Part shown: positions 7,462-16,079 of the stretch, in pieces
Layout of the letters: each line of letters begins with the position of its first letter
How positions within the stretch are numbered: position 1 is the first letter of the stretch
Made by a program: the position numbers and the translations under genes
Origin: Nonomuraea glycinis
Lineage (GTDB): Bacteria; Actinomycetota; Actinomycetes; Streptosporangiales; Streptosporangiaceae
Assembly: GCF_014646515.1 (NCBI RefSeq)
Contig: NZ_BMNK01000006.1
Coordinates: forward strand, 414,762 to 478,761
DNA length: 64,000 nucleotides
Direction of reading: 5' to 3'
Notes under the pieces: generated by a model
Seen by the model: the letters and a program-made list of their open reading frames with translations, nothing else
Database searches by the model: none
What the model was told of the DNA's origin: nothing

Positions 7462-8335
7462 GGGACGCCTCCTTGGCGGTGATGGCGAGGAAGGCCTCTT
7501 CGAGAGAGGTAGGCCTGATCTCCAGGCCGGAGAACGCGGCGCCGCTGCGCACCAGCTCGACCACCAGCCGGTCAGGGTCGGCGGTGACCAGGTGGACGCG
7601 GCCGTCCTCGCGGTGGTGGGCGATCACCCCGGGCAGCTCGGGCAGCTCGGCCGCGACCAGGGAGACGCGTCGTACGCCGACCATGTCGCGGATGGCCTGG
7701 ACGGTGTCGTCGGCGAGCACCCGGCCCTGGCCGACGACCACCACCCGCTGCGCCAGCGCCTCGATCTCCTCCAGATAGTGGCTGGTCAGCAGCACCGTGC
7801 CGCCTTCGGCGTGGAAGGCCCTGATGCCGTCCCAGAGCGCCCGCCTGGCCTCGACGTCGAGCCCGGTGGTCGGCTCGTCCAGGAAGACCAGCCGGGGGTT
7901 GCCCGCGAACGCCAGCGCCACCGCCAGCCGCCGCTTCTGCCCGCCGGACAGGCCGCCGATCTGGCGCTTGACCAGGTCGCCGAGGTCGAAGCGGGCCAGC
8001 AGCTCGGACCTGTCGGCCCGGTCCGGGAAGTGCGCGGACACGAAGTCGACGAGCTCGCCGACCCGGAGCACCTCGGGCAGGCCGCTCTCCTGCGGCGTGA
8101 CGCCGATGCCGCGCCGGACCAGCGGGTCGGCGGGGGAGCCGCCGAGCACCTCGACCGTGCCGGAGGTGGGGCGGCGCAGTCCCACGAACAGGTTGATGAG
8201 GGTGGACTTGCCCGCGCCGTTGGGGCCGAGCAGGCCGACCAGCTCGCCGGGGCGGATGTCGAGGGAGACGCTGTCGAGGGCGAGCGTGCTCCCGTAGCGC
8301 CGGGTGACCTCGACCGTTCTGGCGAGGACTGTCAT
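7454..8335 (-). CDS. ABC-2 type exporter ATP-binding protein
   Basis: This 293-residue ATPase pairs with the permease downstream. Visible motifs are Walker A GPNGAGKS (about 40-47), signature LSGGQKRR (about 125), Walker B VFLDEPTTGLD and the switch His in TSHYLEE. The C-terminal 80 residues form the regulatory tail common to daunorubicin-type (DrrA/CcmA) ATPases. Its start overlaps the regulator stop as ATGA (8332-8335), so the genes are probably translationally coupled. The substrate is unknown. Confidence 0.92.
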   Translation of the reverse strand: MTVLARTVEVTRRYGSTLALDSVSLDIRPGELVGLLGPNGAGKSTLINLFVGLRRPTSGTVEVLGGSPADPLVRRGIGVTPQESGLPEVLRVGELVDFVSAHFPDRADRSELLARFDLGDLVKRQIGGLSGGQKRRLAVALAFAGNPRLVFLDEPTTGLDVEARRALWDGIRAFHAEGGTVLLTSHYLEEIEALAQRVVVVGQGRVLADDTVQAIRDMVGVRRVSLVAAELPELPGVIAHHREDGRVHLVTADPDRLVVELVRSGAAFSGLEIRPTSLEEAFLAITAKEASHV

Positions 8336-8655
8336 GACGTGCCTCCTGCGGAGTCGAGTAGGGCGCGAATCGCCGTGGTGTAGTCCTCCAGGGCGAGCCG
8401 CCCGCGCTTGGTCAGCGCGACGAAGGTGATGGGGGTGCGGCCCTTGTGCGTCTTGATGATGTGCACGTAAGCCGCCTCTTCGAGCTTGGACAGGTGGACG
8501 GACAGGTTGCCGGCCGTCATGCCCAGCAGGTCCTTCAGCACGGGGAAGGCGATCTCGTCGCCGTCGGCCAGCGTGTTGAGCGTGACCATCACGCGCAGCC
8601 TGGCCTGGGCGTGGATCACCGGGTCGAGCTCGGGCAGCGCGTGGTCCGCGGTCAC
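8332..8655 (-). CDS. Small winged-helix transcriptional regulator
   Basis: A 107-residue MarR/ArsR-like winged-helix protein. The recognition helix region reads GMTAGNLSVHLSKLEEAAYVHI and is followed by the wing KTHKGRTPITFVALTKRGR. Similar one-domain regulators in actinobacteria sit beside ABC exporters and membrane proteins, as here. The GTG start at 8655 overlaps the stop of the upstream membrane-protein gene as GTGA. It probably regulates its own operon through the palindrome at 9297-9319. The ligand is unknown. Confidence 0.85.
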   Translation of the reverse strand: MTADHALPELDPVIHAQARLRVMVTLNTLADGDEIAFPVLKDLLGMTAGNLSVHLSKLEEAAYVHIIKTHKGRTPITFVALTKRGRLALEDYTTAIRALLDSAGGTS

Positions 8656-9275
8656 GTGCGCCGCCGGAGCCAGAACGCGACCGCGATCTGCCCGCCGCCG
8701 AGCAGCACCGCCGCCAGCAGCGCGTGCCAGCCGGGGCCGAGGATCACCCCCAGCGCGTTCACCGCCGCGATCCAGACGCCCACGAAGAACATCGGCCAGT
8801 TGTGGTAGATCGCGCCGCCGGCCATGTAGAGGACGGCGACCAGCATGAGGGCGATGCTCGACCAGAGCAGGCCGGCCTGGTGATCGGGCAGCATGGGGCT
8901 GAAGTGGGCGGCGATCACGGACATCAGGACCATGCCGGCGAACCAGGTGTAGCCGAACATCGCGCCCTTGGCCGCGGTCCCGCCCCGGATCACGCCGGTC
9001 ATCCTGACGATCCCGAAGGCCGCCACGCCACCGGCCACCAGCAGCCCGCACATCAGCACGCTCATCGCCTGCGCCCAGCTGATCGGCGCGTAAGGGACCC
9101 CGTCGAGGCCGTAGTGCAGGAAGAAGGCGCCGAACCCGAGCAGCCAGGCGACACCCCACGGCCCGTAGAGCAGCAGCGGATCGCCGCGCAGCGCCCTCAC
9201 GGTGGCGGCCCGCTGCTCCTCCATGAGACGGAGGGTGTCCTCGGGAGCGGGGGCCTGCTCCCCGTCGTCTGTCAT
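8652..9275 (-). CDS. Six-helix integral membrane protein of the exporter operon
   Basis: A 207-residue membrane protein of unknown function with a short acidic head (MTDDGEQAPAPEDTLRLMEEQ) and about six hydrophobic helices; GPWGVAWLLGFGAFFLHYG forms the first. I chose ATG 9275 because AGGAG lies five bases upstream and the operator palindrome lies just beyond; the frame is open further upstream but crosses that palindrome. It is the first gene of the operon with the wHTH regulator and the ABC exporter. It may be a sensor or accessory partner, which is inference. Confidence 0.8.
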   Translation of the reverse strand: MTDDGEQAPAPEDTLRLMEEQRAATVRALRGDPLLLYGPWGVAWLLGFGAFFLHYGLDGVPYAPISWAQAMSVLMCGLLVAGGVAAFGIVRMTGVIRGGTAAKGAMFGYTWFAGMVLMSVIAAHFSPMLPDHQAGLLWSSIALMLVAVLYMAGGAIYHNWPMFFVGVWIAAVNALGVILGPGWHALLAAVLLGGGQIAVAFWLRRRT

Positions 9276-9296
9276 GGCAACTCCTCTTGGCAGCAA

Positions 9297-9319
9297 ACTG
9301 GTTTGTCTTTTAAACCAGT
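9297..9319 (-). promoter_or_regulatory. Palindromic operator ACTGGTTT-N7-AAACCAGT
   Basis: Perfect 8-bp inverted repeats ACTGGTTT (9297-9304) and AAACCAGT (9312-9319) flank a seven-base AT-rich spacer, 22 bases upstream of the first gene of the exporter operon. The left half also overlaps AAAC-TG-GTTT. Position and symmetry fit autoregulation by the wHTH protein encoded in the operon. Confidence 0.65.
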
Positions 9320-9364
9320 CTGTCATGCCAAGCCAACGAGCGGGTCGCTCGGATGGTTCCCGGC

Positions 9365-11065
9365 TCAGCGGCGGGTCAGCACCTCGGACTCCCACAGGTC
9401 CCGGTAGTAGCCCGCCTGCCCGACGAGCTCGTCGTGGTGGCCGCGCTGCACGACCCGCCCTTCCTCCAGGACGACGATCTCGTCCACCCGCTCCAGGCCC
9501 TTGAGCCGGTGCGTGACGAGCAGCGTGGTGCGGTCGTGCGTCACGTCGAGCAGGTCTTCCATCAGCGCGTCGGCCGTCTCCTCGTCCAGCGCCTCGGCCG
9601 GCTCGTCCAGCAGCAGCACCGGCGGGTCGTACAGCAGCGCCCTGGCCAGCGCCAGCCGCTGCAACTGGCCGCCGGACACGGTGCCGCCGTCCTCGCCCAG
9701 CTCGGCGTCCCAGCCGGTCCGCTCGACCCAGTGCTCCAGGCGGGCATCCCGTACGGCGCGCAGCAGCTCCTCCTCGCCCGCCTCGGGCCCGGCCAGGCGC
9801 AGGTTGTCGCGCAGGGAAGTCTGGAAGATGTACGGATCCTGGGTGAGGCCGGTCATCAGCGCGCGAACGTCATCAGAGGCCATGTCCCTGCTGTCGACCC
9901 CATTGATCCTGATATTTCCTGACTCAGGGTCGACCAGCCGCATCAACGCCGCCAGCACCGTGCTCTTCCCGGCCCCGCTCGGCCCCACCAGCGCGACCCG
10001 CTTCCCCGGCGTCAACGTCAACGACACCCCATCGACCGCCGCCCGGCCATCCTCCTGGCCGGCGGGGGTTCGGGGAGCATGCCGTACGACCAGGTCGTTG
10101 ATGTCGACGGTCAGCGGGGAGGCCGGAGGAGGGGCCGGCGCGGCCGGTTCGGTGATCATGGGGGGAGCGGACCGGACCTCGCGCAGCCGCCGCAGGGCCG
10201 CCAGCACGCCCGCGAGCCGCTCGCCCGCCGCGGCCAGCGGCAGCACGGGCTCGAAGGACACCAGCGCCGTCAGCGCGAGCACGGCGGTGGCCACCGTGCC
10301 GACGCCCGCGCTCTGCGCGATCAGCACGATCGCGGCCACCGTCAGCCCCTGCACCAGGGTCCCGCCCGCCAGGGCCGTGGCGTGCACGCGAGCCTGGCGG
10401 CGTTCGAGCCCGGCCAGCCGCTCGTCGGCGGCCATCGCGTCGGCCAGGGCGCGGTCGCCGGCGCCGTACGCGGCCAGGTCCGCCGAGCCGTGCACCAGAT
10501 CGGCCACCCGGCCGGCCAGCTCGGCCCTGGCCGGCGCGATCCTGGCCGACCAGCGCCGCGCCGCCGTGGCCGTGCTCGCGGGCAGCAGTACCCCCGCCAC
10601 CACCAGCCCGGCGGCCAGCACCAGCGCCGTGACGGGCAGCAGCGTCAGCCCGACGACCACCGCGGCCAGCCCGGCCATGGCGGCAGCGGCGGCCGGCAGC
10701 AGGCAGCGCACGAGCAGGTCCTGCACCGCCTCGGTGTCGTCCACCATCCGGCTCAGCAGGTCCGCGCCGCCATGCCTGGGCTGCCGGGGCGTGATGAGCG
10801 AGGCGTAGAGCCGCTCGCGGCTGTCCGCCTGGGCCCGCAGCGCCACGTCATGCCCGGTGAGCCGCTCGGCGTACCTGAACACGCCCCTGCTGGTGGCGAA
10901 CGCCCGGGTGGCCACGATCGCCACGCTGAGCGCCGCCAGCGGCGGCTGCTCGGCCGCCCTCGTGATCAGCCAGGCGGCCGCGGCGATCAGCCCCAGCCCG
11001 GCCAGGTCGGCCGCGCCCCCGGCCAGCGCGGCCAGGACCAGCCGCCACCCCATGCGCCGGTTCAC
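9365..11065 (-). CDS. cydC: Heterodimeric ABC transporter subunit CydC
   Basis: CydC pairs with CydD as the CydDC ABC transporter needed for cytochrome bd assembly (heme or thiol export in studied systems). The 566-residue protein joins a six-helix type IV exporter domain (1 to about 290, with the conserved GVFRYAERLTGHDVALR) to a nucleotide-binding domain with Walker A GPSGAGKST (about 365), signature VSGGQLQR and Walker B LLLDEPAEALDEET. It is the last gene of cydABDC and its start overlaps the cydD stop by four bases (11062-11065). The size is normal. Confidence 0.93.
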   Translation of the reverse strand: MNRRMGWRLVLAALAGGAADLAGLGLIAAAAWLITRAAEQPPLAALSVAIVATRAFATSRGVFRYAERLTGHDVALRAQADSRERLYASLITPRQPRHGGADLLSRMVDDTEAVQDLLVRCLLPAAAAAMAGLAAVVVGLTLLPVTALVLAAGLVVAGVLLPASTATAARRWSARIAPARAELAGRVADLVHGSADLAAYGAGDRALADAMAADERLAGLERRQARVHATALAGGTLVQGLTVAAIVLIAQSAGVGTVATAVLALTALVSFEPVLPLAAAGERLAGVLAALRRLREVRSAPPMITEPAAPAPPPASPLTVDINDLVVRHAPRTPAGQEDGRAAVDGVSLTLTPGKRVALVGPSGAGKSTVLAALMRLVDPESGNIRINGVDSRDMASDDVRALMTGLTQDPYIFQTSLRDNLRLAGPEAGEEELLRAVRDARLEHWVERTGWDAELGEDGGTVSGGQLQRLALARALLYDPPVLLLDEPAEALDEETADALMEDLLDVTHDRTTLLVTHRLKGLERVDEIVVLEEGRVVQRGHHDELVGQAGYYRDLWESEVLTRR

Positions 11066-12990
11066 GCTTCGCTCCTCGTGCTCGTCGATCCCGTACGCGG
11101 ACTCACCGCTGGGTCCCGGTCCGCTCGTTCCTGGTTCGCTCGTTCCTGGTCCGCTCCATCGGCGGGTCGGCCGTTCCCTCCGTGGTCGTTCGTGACGCGG
11201 CGGTCCGCCTGATTCCCGGGGGCGGAGCCGGACGTCGTATCCGCGATCACCCGGCCGCCATGGAGGCGGATCACCCGGTCCGCGAGCTCGATCATCGCCG
11301 GGCGGTGGGCCACGATGACGGCGGTGCGGCCGTGGCAGAGGCCGGCGGTCGCGGCGACCACGGCCGCCTCGCTGCGGCCGTCGAGCCGGGCCGTGGGCTC
11401 GTCCAGCAGCAGGACCGGTGCCGAAGGCCGGCAGAAGGCTCTGGCCAGGGCGATGCGCTGGCGCTGGCCCGCGGACAGGTTCGCGCCCCGCTCGCCGACC
11501 TGGGTCTCGTACCCCTGGGGGAGCTCGTCGATGAAGTCGTGCACGTGGGCGGCCGTGGCCGCCTGCCGGACCTCCTGGAGGGACGCGGCCGGGGCGCCGA
11601 GCCGGATGTTGCCGGCCACCGTGGTGGTGAACAGATGCGGACGCTGCGGCACGAACGCCAGGCGAGCGCGCCAGCCGTCCAGGTCGAGCTCACGCAGATC
11701 GGTCCCGTCGACCAGGACCCGGCCCTCGGACGGCCGTACGAAGCCGAGCAGCAAGCTGAGCAGCGTGCTCTTGCCGCCGCCACTCTCGCCGACCAGCGCC
11801 ACCCGCTCGCCGGGCTCGATGGTGAGCGTGACATGTTCGAGCGCGGGATCGTCACGCCCGGGATAGCGGACGGTGACGTCCTCCAGCCGGATACGCGGCG
11901 GCCCACCCGGCAACGCCCGCGGCGCAGCCCCCACCCCAGGCGAGCCGCGGCCGGCCCCGCGATGATCGGCAGGCGCACCGCCGTGGGGTGCGGGCGCGGT
12001 GGGGGGTGCGGATGCGCTGGGGGCGGGCGTGTGATCGAGAGGCGCCGTGGTGGGGTCGGACTCGCGGTCCAGTACGGCGAAGGCGGCGTCGGCGGCGGCC
12101 ACTCCCTCCATCGAGGCGTGGAACCGCGTGCCCATGGCGCGCAGCGGCAGGTACGCCTCCGGCGCCAGCAGCAGCACCAGCAGGGCGGTCGTCAGGTCGA
12201 GCGAGCCGCCCAGCAGCCGCAGCCCGATGGGCACGGCCACCAGCGCCAGCGACAGCGACGCGCACAGCTCCAGCACCAGCGACGACAGGAACGCCACCCG
12301 CAGCGTCCGCATGGTGGCGCCCCGGTGGGCGTCGGCGACCCGCTCGATGACCGTCGCCTGGTAGCGGGCCCGGCCGAAGGCGCGCAGCGTGGGCAGGCCG
12401 CGGACCACGTCGAGGAAGTGCCCGCCGAGCCGGGACAGCGCCTGGAACTGCCGCTCGGTGACGGCCTTGGTGGTCATGCCGACCAGCGCGCCGAAGATCG
12501 GGATCAACGGCAGGGTGACCAGCACGATGACGGCACTGGCCAGGTCGGCGGCGAACAGCCGGACGAGCACCGCGACCGGGACCACCGCGGCCACGGCGAT
12601 CGCGGGCAGGTAGCCGGTCAGGTAGGCGTCGAGGCCATCGAGGCCGCGTCCGGTGAGGGTGACGAGCTCGCCCGAGCGGTGCCCGGCCAGCCGTGCCGGG
12701 CCGAGCTCCCGCAGCCTGGCCAGCAGGCGGTGCCGGAGCGCGGACTTGACGCCGGTGGCGGTGCGGCCGGCGTACACGCCCTGGGTCCACGCCAGCAGCG
12801 CCCGCAGGCCGACCACCGCGGCCACCCCGGCGAGCGCGACGGCGGCGAACCGGCCCGACAGCACTCCGGCCAGCAGTTCGGCCTGCACCAGGACGAGCAG
12901 CCCCGCCGCCACCGCCGCGACGAAGGTGACGGCGAGGTGGCGGCGTACCGACTGCTCGGCCCGCATCAGGCGCAGGAGGTCCTTGTGCAC
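11062..12990 (-). CDS. cydD: Heterodimeric ABC transporter subunit CydD
   Basis: This is the partner of CydC. The 642-residue protein has an N-terminal transmembrane domain and a nucleotide-binding domain with Walker A GESGGGKST (about 407), signature LSAGQRQR (slightly changed from LSGGQ) and Walker B LLLDEPTARLD. An Ala/Pro-rich linker of about 55 residues (PAPSASAPPTAPAPHG and following) joins the two, longer than usual. The C-terminal 55 residues are a hydrophilic tail with a short repeat (QERANQERAD), encoded by 15-bp DNA repeats near 11118-11157. The gene starts six bases after cydB ends. Confidence 0.92.
   Translation of the reverse strand: MHKDLLRLMRAEQSVRRHLAVTFVAAVAAGLLVLVQAELLAGVLSGRFAAVALAGVAAVVGLRALLAWTQGVYAGRTATGVKSALRHRLLARLRELGPARLAGHRSGELVTLTGRGLDGLDAYLTGYLPAIAVAAVVPVAVLVRLFAADLASAVIVLVTLPLIPIFGALVGMTTKAVTERQFQALSRLGGHFLDVVRGLPTLRAFGRARYQATVIERVADAHRGATMRTLRVAFLSSLVLELCASLSLALVAVPIGLRLLGGSLDLTTALLVLLLAPEAYLPLRAMGTRFHASMEGVAAADAAFAVLDRESDPTTAPLDHTPAPSASAPPTAPAPHGGAPADHRGAGRGSPGVGAAPRALPGGPPRIRLEDVTVRYPGRDDPALEHVTLTIEPGERVALVGESGGGKSTLLSLLLGFVRPSEGRVLVDGTDLRELDLDGWRARLAFVPQRPHLFTTTVAGNIRLGAPAASLQEVRQAATAAHVHDFIDELPQGYETQVGERGANLSAGQRQRIALARAFCRPSAPVLLLDEPTARLDGRSEAAVVAATAGLCHGRTAVIVAHRPAMIELADRVIRLHGGRVIADTTSGSAPGNQADRRVTNDHGGNGRPADGADQERANQERADRDPAVSPRTGSTSTRSEA
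11118..11157. repeat. 15-bp tandem repeat in the 3' end of cydD
   Basis: Units GGTCCGCTCGTTCCT (11118-11132), GGTTCGCTCGTTCCT (11133-11147) and a partial third copy from 11148. In the gene they encode the QERAN/QERAD tail. This is one of several tandem duplications at gene 3' ends in this window. Confidence 0.75.
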
Positions 12991-12996
12991 GTGTCC

Positions 12997-13761
12997 TCAG
13001 AAGAACGATGGGATCCGGTTGGCGGCCTTACCTGGGCGGAAAGTGCGCCATGTCCATACTTGCGCGCCCAGCATGATGGGTGCGAACGGCAGGACCATGA
13101 GACTGAGCACACTCAGCGTGGCGGTGGGCGCGCTGTGGTCGAGCAGATGCCCCATGCCGCCCGCCAGCACGGCTATGGCGGGGAGCGCGGCGAGCAGCCC
13201 CGTGCCCAGCAGAGCGCGCCCCGGCCGGGTGGCCCCCGCGAACCCGGGCGCCCGCCAGGCCAGGAACGTCCAGCCGTGGAAGGCGAACAGCAGCGTCACC
13301 ACCACGCCCAGCAGCAGCCCCAGCGGATGCAGCGGCGACGAGGCGAACCCGGTTGCCGCCGCGTACAGCGCGACCCCCCAGCCGAACGACAGCCCCAGCG
13401 AGCCGGCCGTGATCATCAGGTCCCAGAACCGCCGCCAGACCGGGCCGTCGATCCTGCGCCGGAACCACAGCCCGGCGTCACGCACCACCCACGCCAGCAG
13501 CATCCCCACCACGAGCGGGTAGAGCCCGAACAGCACCTCGCCTTCGAGCAGCGGATAGGCGCCGACGAGCGTCCCGGCCACCGCCACCAGCCACACCTCG
13601 TTGGCCAGCACGAACGGCGCGACGGCGGCGACCATGCGATCCCGGTCCTCGCCGGTCCGGCCGAGCACCGGTAACAGCAGCCCGACTCCCAGGTCGAAGC
13701 CCTCCAGGGCGAAGTAGCCGGCCAGCAGCACGGCGAAGACGGCGTACCAGATCAGTTCCAT
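12997..13761 (-). CDS. cydB: Cytochrome bd oxidase subunit II, unusually short (CydB)
   Basis: This is the second membrane subunit of cytochrome bd. The N-terminus MELIWYAVFAVLLAGYFALEG and FDLGVG, then LANEVWLVAVAG (E. coli has NQVWLITAGG), and the tail MVLPFAPIMLGAQVWTWRTF are clear CydB signatures. The protein has only 254 residues, whereas CydB is usually about 330-380. The region missing relative to E. coli CydB lies in the middle and C-terminal third, leaving about seven helices. The ATG at 13761 lies 11 bases after the cydA stop. The frame is open further upstream but would overlap cydA. Confidence 0.88.
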   Translation of the reverse strand: MELIWYAVFAVLLAGYFALEGFDLGVGLLLPVLGRTGEDRDRMVAAVAPFVLANEVWLVAVAGTLVGAYPLLEGEVLFGLYPLVVGMLLAWVVRDAGLWFRRRIDGPVWRRFWDLMITAGSLGLSFGWGVALYAAATGFASSPLHPLGLLLGVVVTLLFAFHGWTFLAWRAPGFAGATRPGRALLGTGLLAALPAIAVLAGGMGHLLDHSAPTATLSVLSLMVLPFAPIMLGAQVWTWRTFRPGKAANRIPSFF

Positions 13762-13772
13762 GGCGAGCACTC

Positions 13773-14933
13773 CTAGGAGGACAGCGCGGGGGCGCGCTGC
13801 TCGGCTGCGGCGCCGAGGTCGAGGTCGTCCGGGCCGCGCTTGATCAGCCGGGCGATGAGCACGTAGTCGACGATCGCGAGCATCCCGAGCACCGCGACGA
13901 AGCCGACGAGGGAGGCGGTGACCATGCCGGCGGTGAGCCCTGGCGACAGGGCGTCGGCCACGGTCAGTTTCTCCCAGATCATCCAGGGCTGCCGTCCCAG
14001 CTCCCTGGCCAGCCAGCCGACGATCGCCATCGCGAAGGGCACCGGCGTGAGCGCGATGAGGATCGGGTGCGTCCACCGCCACCGCGGCAGGACGGCGATC
14101 AACGGCAGCATGAAGAACAGCACGACCAGGGCCAGCAGATTGCCGCCCTCCATCATGATCGAGAGCGGGATCGCGGCGGTGTCGCCGTCGAACTTGCCCT
14201 CCGGGACGCCGACGAACTGCATGTAGCCGAAACTCAGGGTCAAGAAGATGCCGATCGAGGCGGCGAGCACGCCCATGCGCAGCGACCGGGTGAAGAACTC
14301 CACCTCAACGGTACGGCGGCGCAGCTGGTAGGCGCTGGCCCCGACGAGCACCATCGCCCCGGTGAACAGCCCGGCCCCCAGCACGTGCGGGAAGGAGAAG
14401 ATCAGGGCCTTGTTCGTCAGCAGCGCGCCGAAGTCGGTCAGTTCGAGCCGCCCGCCGGACAGCACCGCCCCCGCCGGGTTCTGCAGGAAGGAGTTGGCGA
14501 CCATGATGAAGAAGGCGCTGGCGTAGGCCGTGGCGGTCACCAGCCAGATGCAGGCCAGGTGGGCCCACTTCGGCAGCTTCCCCCACCCGAAGATCCACAG
14601 ACCCAGGAAGGTCGACTCCAGGAAGAACGCGACCAGCGTCTCCATGGCCAGCGGGGCGCCGAACACGTCGCCCGCGTAGTCGGTCAGCCCGCTCCACGAC
14701 AGCCCGAACTGGAACTCCATCACCAGCCCGGTGACGATGCCCAGCGCGTAGTTGATCACGTAGAGCTGGCCCCAGAACCGGGTCATCCGCTCGTGCAGCG
14801 GCCTGCCGGACCACGCCCAGCGCGTGTGCATGATCGCCACCAGCGGCGCCAGCCCGAGGGTGAGCACGACGAACAGGAAGTGCAGACTCCCTGTCGCCGC
14901 GAACTGCAATCGGGCCAGATCGAGTACGTCCAT
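13773..14933 (-). CDS. cydA: Cytochrome bd oxidase subunit I lacking the Q-loop (CydA)
   Basis: This is the heme-bearing subunit of a bd-type terminal oxidase. The 386-residue protein keeps the heme-ligand framework: H18 (E. coli H19), E98 and E106 (E99, E107), H183 (H186), M260 (M393) and the W307-x3-E311-x-GRQPW motif (W441/E445). Only about 130 residues separate H183 from GRQPW, against about 260 in E. coli, so the whole periplasmic quinol-binding Q-loop is absent. The Arg two places before the heme-ligand Met (R391) is Ser258. Usual CydA proteins have about 460-520 residues. It is first in cydABDC behind a PadR-type palindrome. The electron donor is therefore uncertain. Confidence 0.9.
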   Translation of the reverse strand: MDVLDLARLQFAATGSLHFLFVVLTLGLAPLVAIMHTRWAWSGRPLHERMTRFWGQLYVINYALGIVTGLVMEFQFGLSWSGLTDYAGDVFGAPLAMETLVAFFLESTFLGLWIFGWGKLPKWAHLACIWLVTATAYASAFFIMVANSFLQNPAGAVLSGGRLELTDFGALLTNKALIFSFPHVLGAGLFTGAMVLVGASAYQLRRRTVEVEFFTRSLRMGVLAASIGIFLTLSFGYMQFVGVPEGKFDGDTAAIPLSIMMEGGNLLALVVLFFMLPLIAVLPRWRWTHPILIALTPVPFAMAIVGWLARELGRQPWMIWEKLTVADALSPGLTAGMVTASLVGFVAVLGMLAIVDYVLIARLIKRGPDDLDLGAAAEQRAPALSS

Positions 14934-14957
14934 CGCTTCACATCCCGTCGTTATGTC

Positions 14958-14994
14958 TGTCTACCTATAGAGAGCCTACATGTAGGCTGTCTAC
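14958..14994. promoter_or_regulatory. PadR-type operator between divergent cydA and padR
   Basis: A perfect 16-bp palindrome AGCCTACATGTAGGCT (14973-14988) is accompanied by direct repeats TGTCTAC at 14958-14964 and 14988-14994, exactly 30 bp apart. It contains the TACATGTA core resembling known PadR sites and lies between the two divergent starts (cydA 14933, padR 15024), so one bound dimer could control both promoters. Confidence 0.75.
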
Positions 14995-15023
14995 ATGACG
15001 AGTCGTTGCCTAGGATCGTGGTC

Positions 15024-15359
15024 ATGAATCCCGACGCGCTCCGGGGCCACATGGACGCCCTGCTGCTGTCCGTGCTGGAGCGAGAGCCGCTGCACGGCTA
15101 CGCCATCATCGAGGCCCTCCAGGAGCGCAGCGGCGGTGCGCTCAGCGTGCCGACCGGCACCGTCTATCCGGCGCTGCGCAAGCTGGAGCGCGCCGGCCTG
15201 CTGTCCAGCGAATGGGCCACGGTGAGCGGCCGCCGTCGGCGCACCTACCGGCTGACCGACTCCGGCAGCAAGCAGCTGCAGGGGGAGCGGTCGGCCTGGC
15301 AGGAGTTCGCCACCGTGATCGGCGGCGTGCTGCGGCCGGAGGTCAGGCCGTCCGGCTGA
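15024..15359 (+). CDS. PadR-family transcriptional regulator
   Basis: A 111-residue PadR regulator: LLLSVLEREPLHGYAIIEAL opens the winged helix, SVPTGTVYPALRKLERAGLLSS is the recognition helix and turn, and SGRRRRTYRLTDSG is the wing. It is divergent from cydABDC across a perfect palindrome and most likely represses that operon and itself. The ATG at 15024 is preferred, though a GTG six bases upstream is in frame. The last 17 bases overlap the 3' end of the convergent HAAS-type membrane protein gene; PadR genes are often paired with such proteins. Confidence 0.9.
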   Translation: MNPDALRGHMDALLLSVLEREPLHGYAIIEALQERSGGALSVPTGTVYPALRKLERAGLLSSEWATVSGRRRRTYRLTDSGSKQLQGERSAWQEFATVIGGVLRPEVRPSG

Positions 15360-16008
15360 GCCGGATGCACCGGGTGGCGCAGTAGAGCTGCACGCCCGCG
15401 CAGGCGTAGGTCAGCAGACTGACCAGCAGCACGGCCGGAAAGGTGCCGAGGTCGGCGGACATGGAGTTGTCCTGGGACATCAGCAGGCCCAGGACCGACG
15501 TCACCGGCAGCATCACCCAGACGGCCAGGCCCAGCGACCGGGTCACCAGGTGGGGACGGGCGATCCAGCGGCTGCCCCGGCCCAGGGCCAGCAGCGCGAG
15601 CCCGCCGTACACCCCGACCGCGAGCTGCAGGAGGTCGAGCAGCCGGGAGACGACGCCATACCACGCCGGGAGCTCGGTCCAGGAGGTGACATCGTCGGGG
15701 TAGAACCGCCAGACCAGGCTCCACATGAGCACCGTCGCGGGCAGGCTGACGAGCAGCAGCAGCGCCATTCTGCGCCCGGCCGTCGCGGTCAGCTCCGCCT
15801 GGTAGCCGGGCGCGATCTCGCGGACCCGGCCGAACTCCTCGACCGCCAGCCGCTCGGCCTCGGCCCGCGTCAGGCCGTCTCCCTCCAGCGCGTCCGCGGT
15901 GTCGACCAGGCTGTCGCGGGCCTCGACGACCAGATCGTGCTTGGGCCCGTGCGGCCCGCGCAGGGCGCTGTGGAGCTCGCTCACGTAGTCGTCGATCCGC
16001 ATGCGCAC
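15343..16008 (-). CDS. HAAS-type (permease-prefix) membrane protein
   Basis: A 221-residue protein with an N-terminal soluble helical domain (MRIDDYVSELHSALRGP, then TRAEAERLAVEEFG, about residues 1-65). This resembles the HAAS/permease-prefix domain found beside PadR regulators. About four hydrophobic helices follow (from LLLLVSLPATVLMWSLVW). Its role is unknown, but family context suggests a partner of the PadR system. It converges on padR with a 17-base overlap of the two coding ends. Starts at 16008 and 16002 are both possible. Confidence 0.75.
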   Translation of the reverse strand: MRMRIDDYVSELHSALRGPHGPKHDLVVEARDSLVDTADALEGDGLTRAEAERLAVEEFGRVREIAPGYQAELTATAGRRMALLLLVSLPATVLMWSLVWRFYPDDVTSWTELPAWYGVVSRLLDLLQLAVGVYGGLALLALGRGSRWIARPHLVTRSLGLAVWVMLPVTSVLGLLMSQDNSMSADLGTFPAVLLVSLLTYACAGVQLYCATRCIRLSRTA

Positions 16009-16079
16009 CAGTTTACGGACCGGCGCGCCGGTGCCCTATCGGGGTTTTCCCCTGACTCTCCGCAGCCGGGCATTGATGA

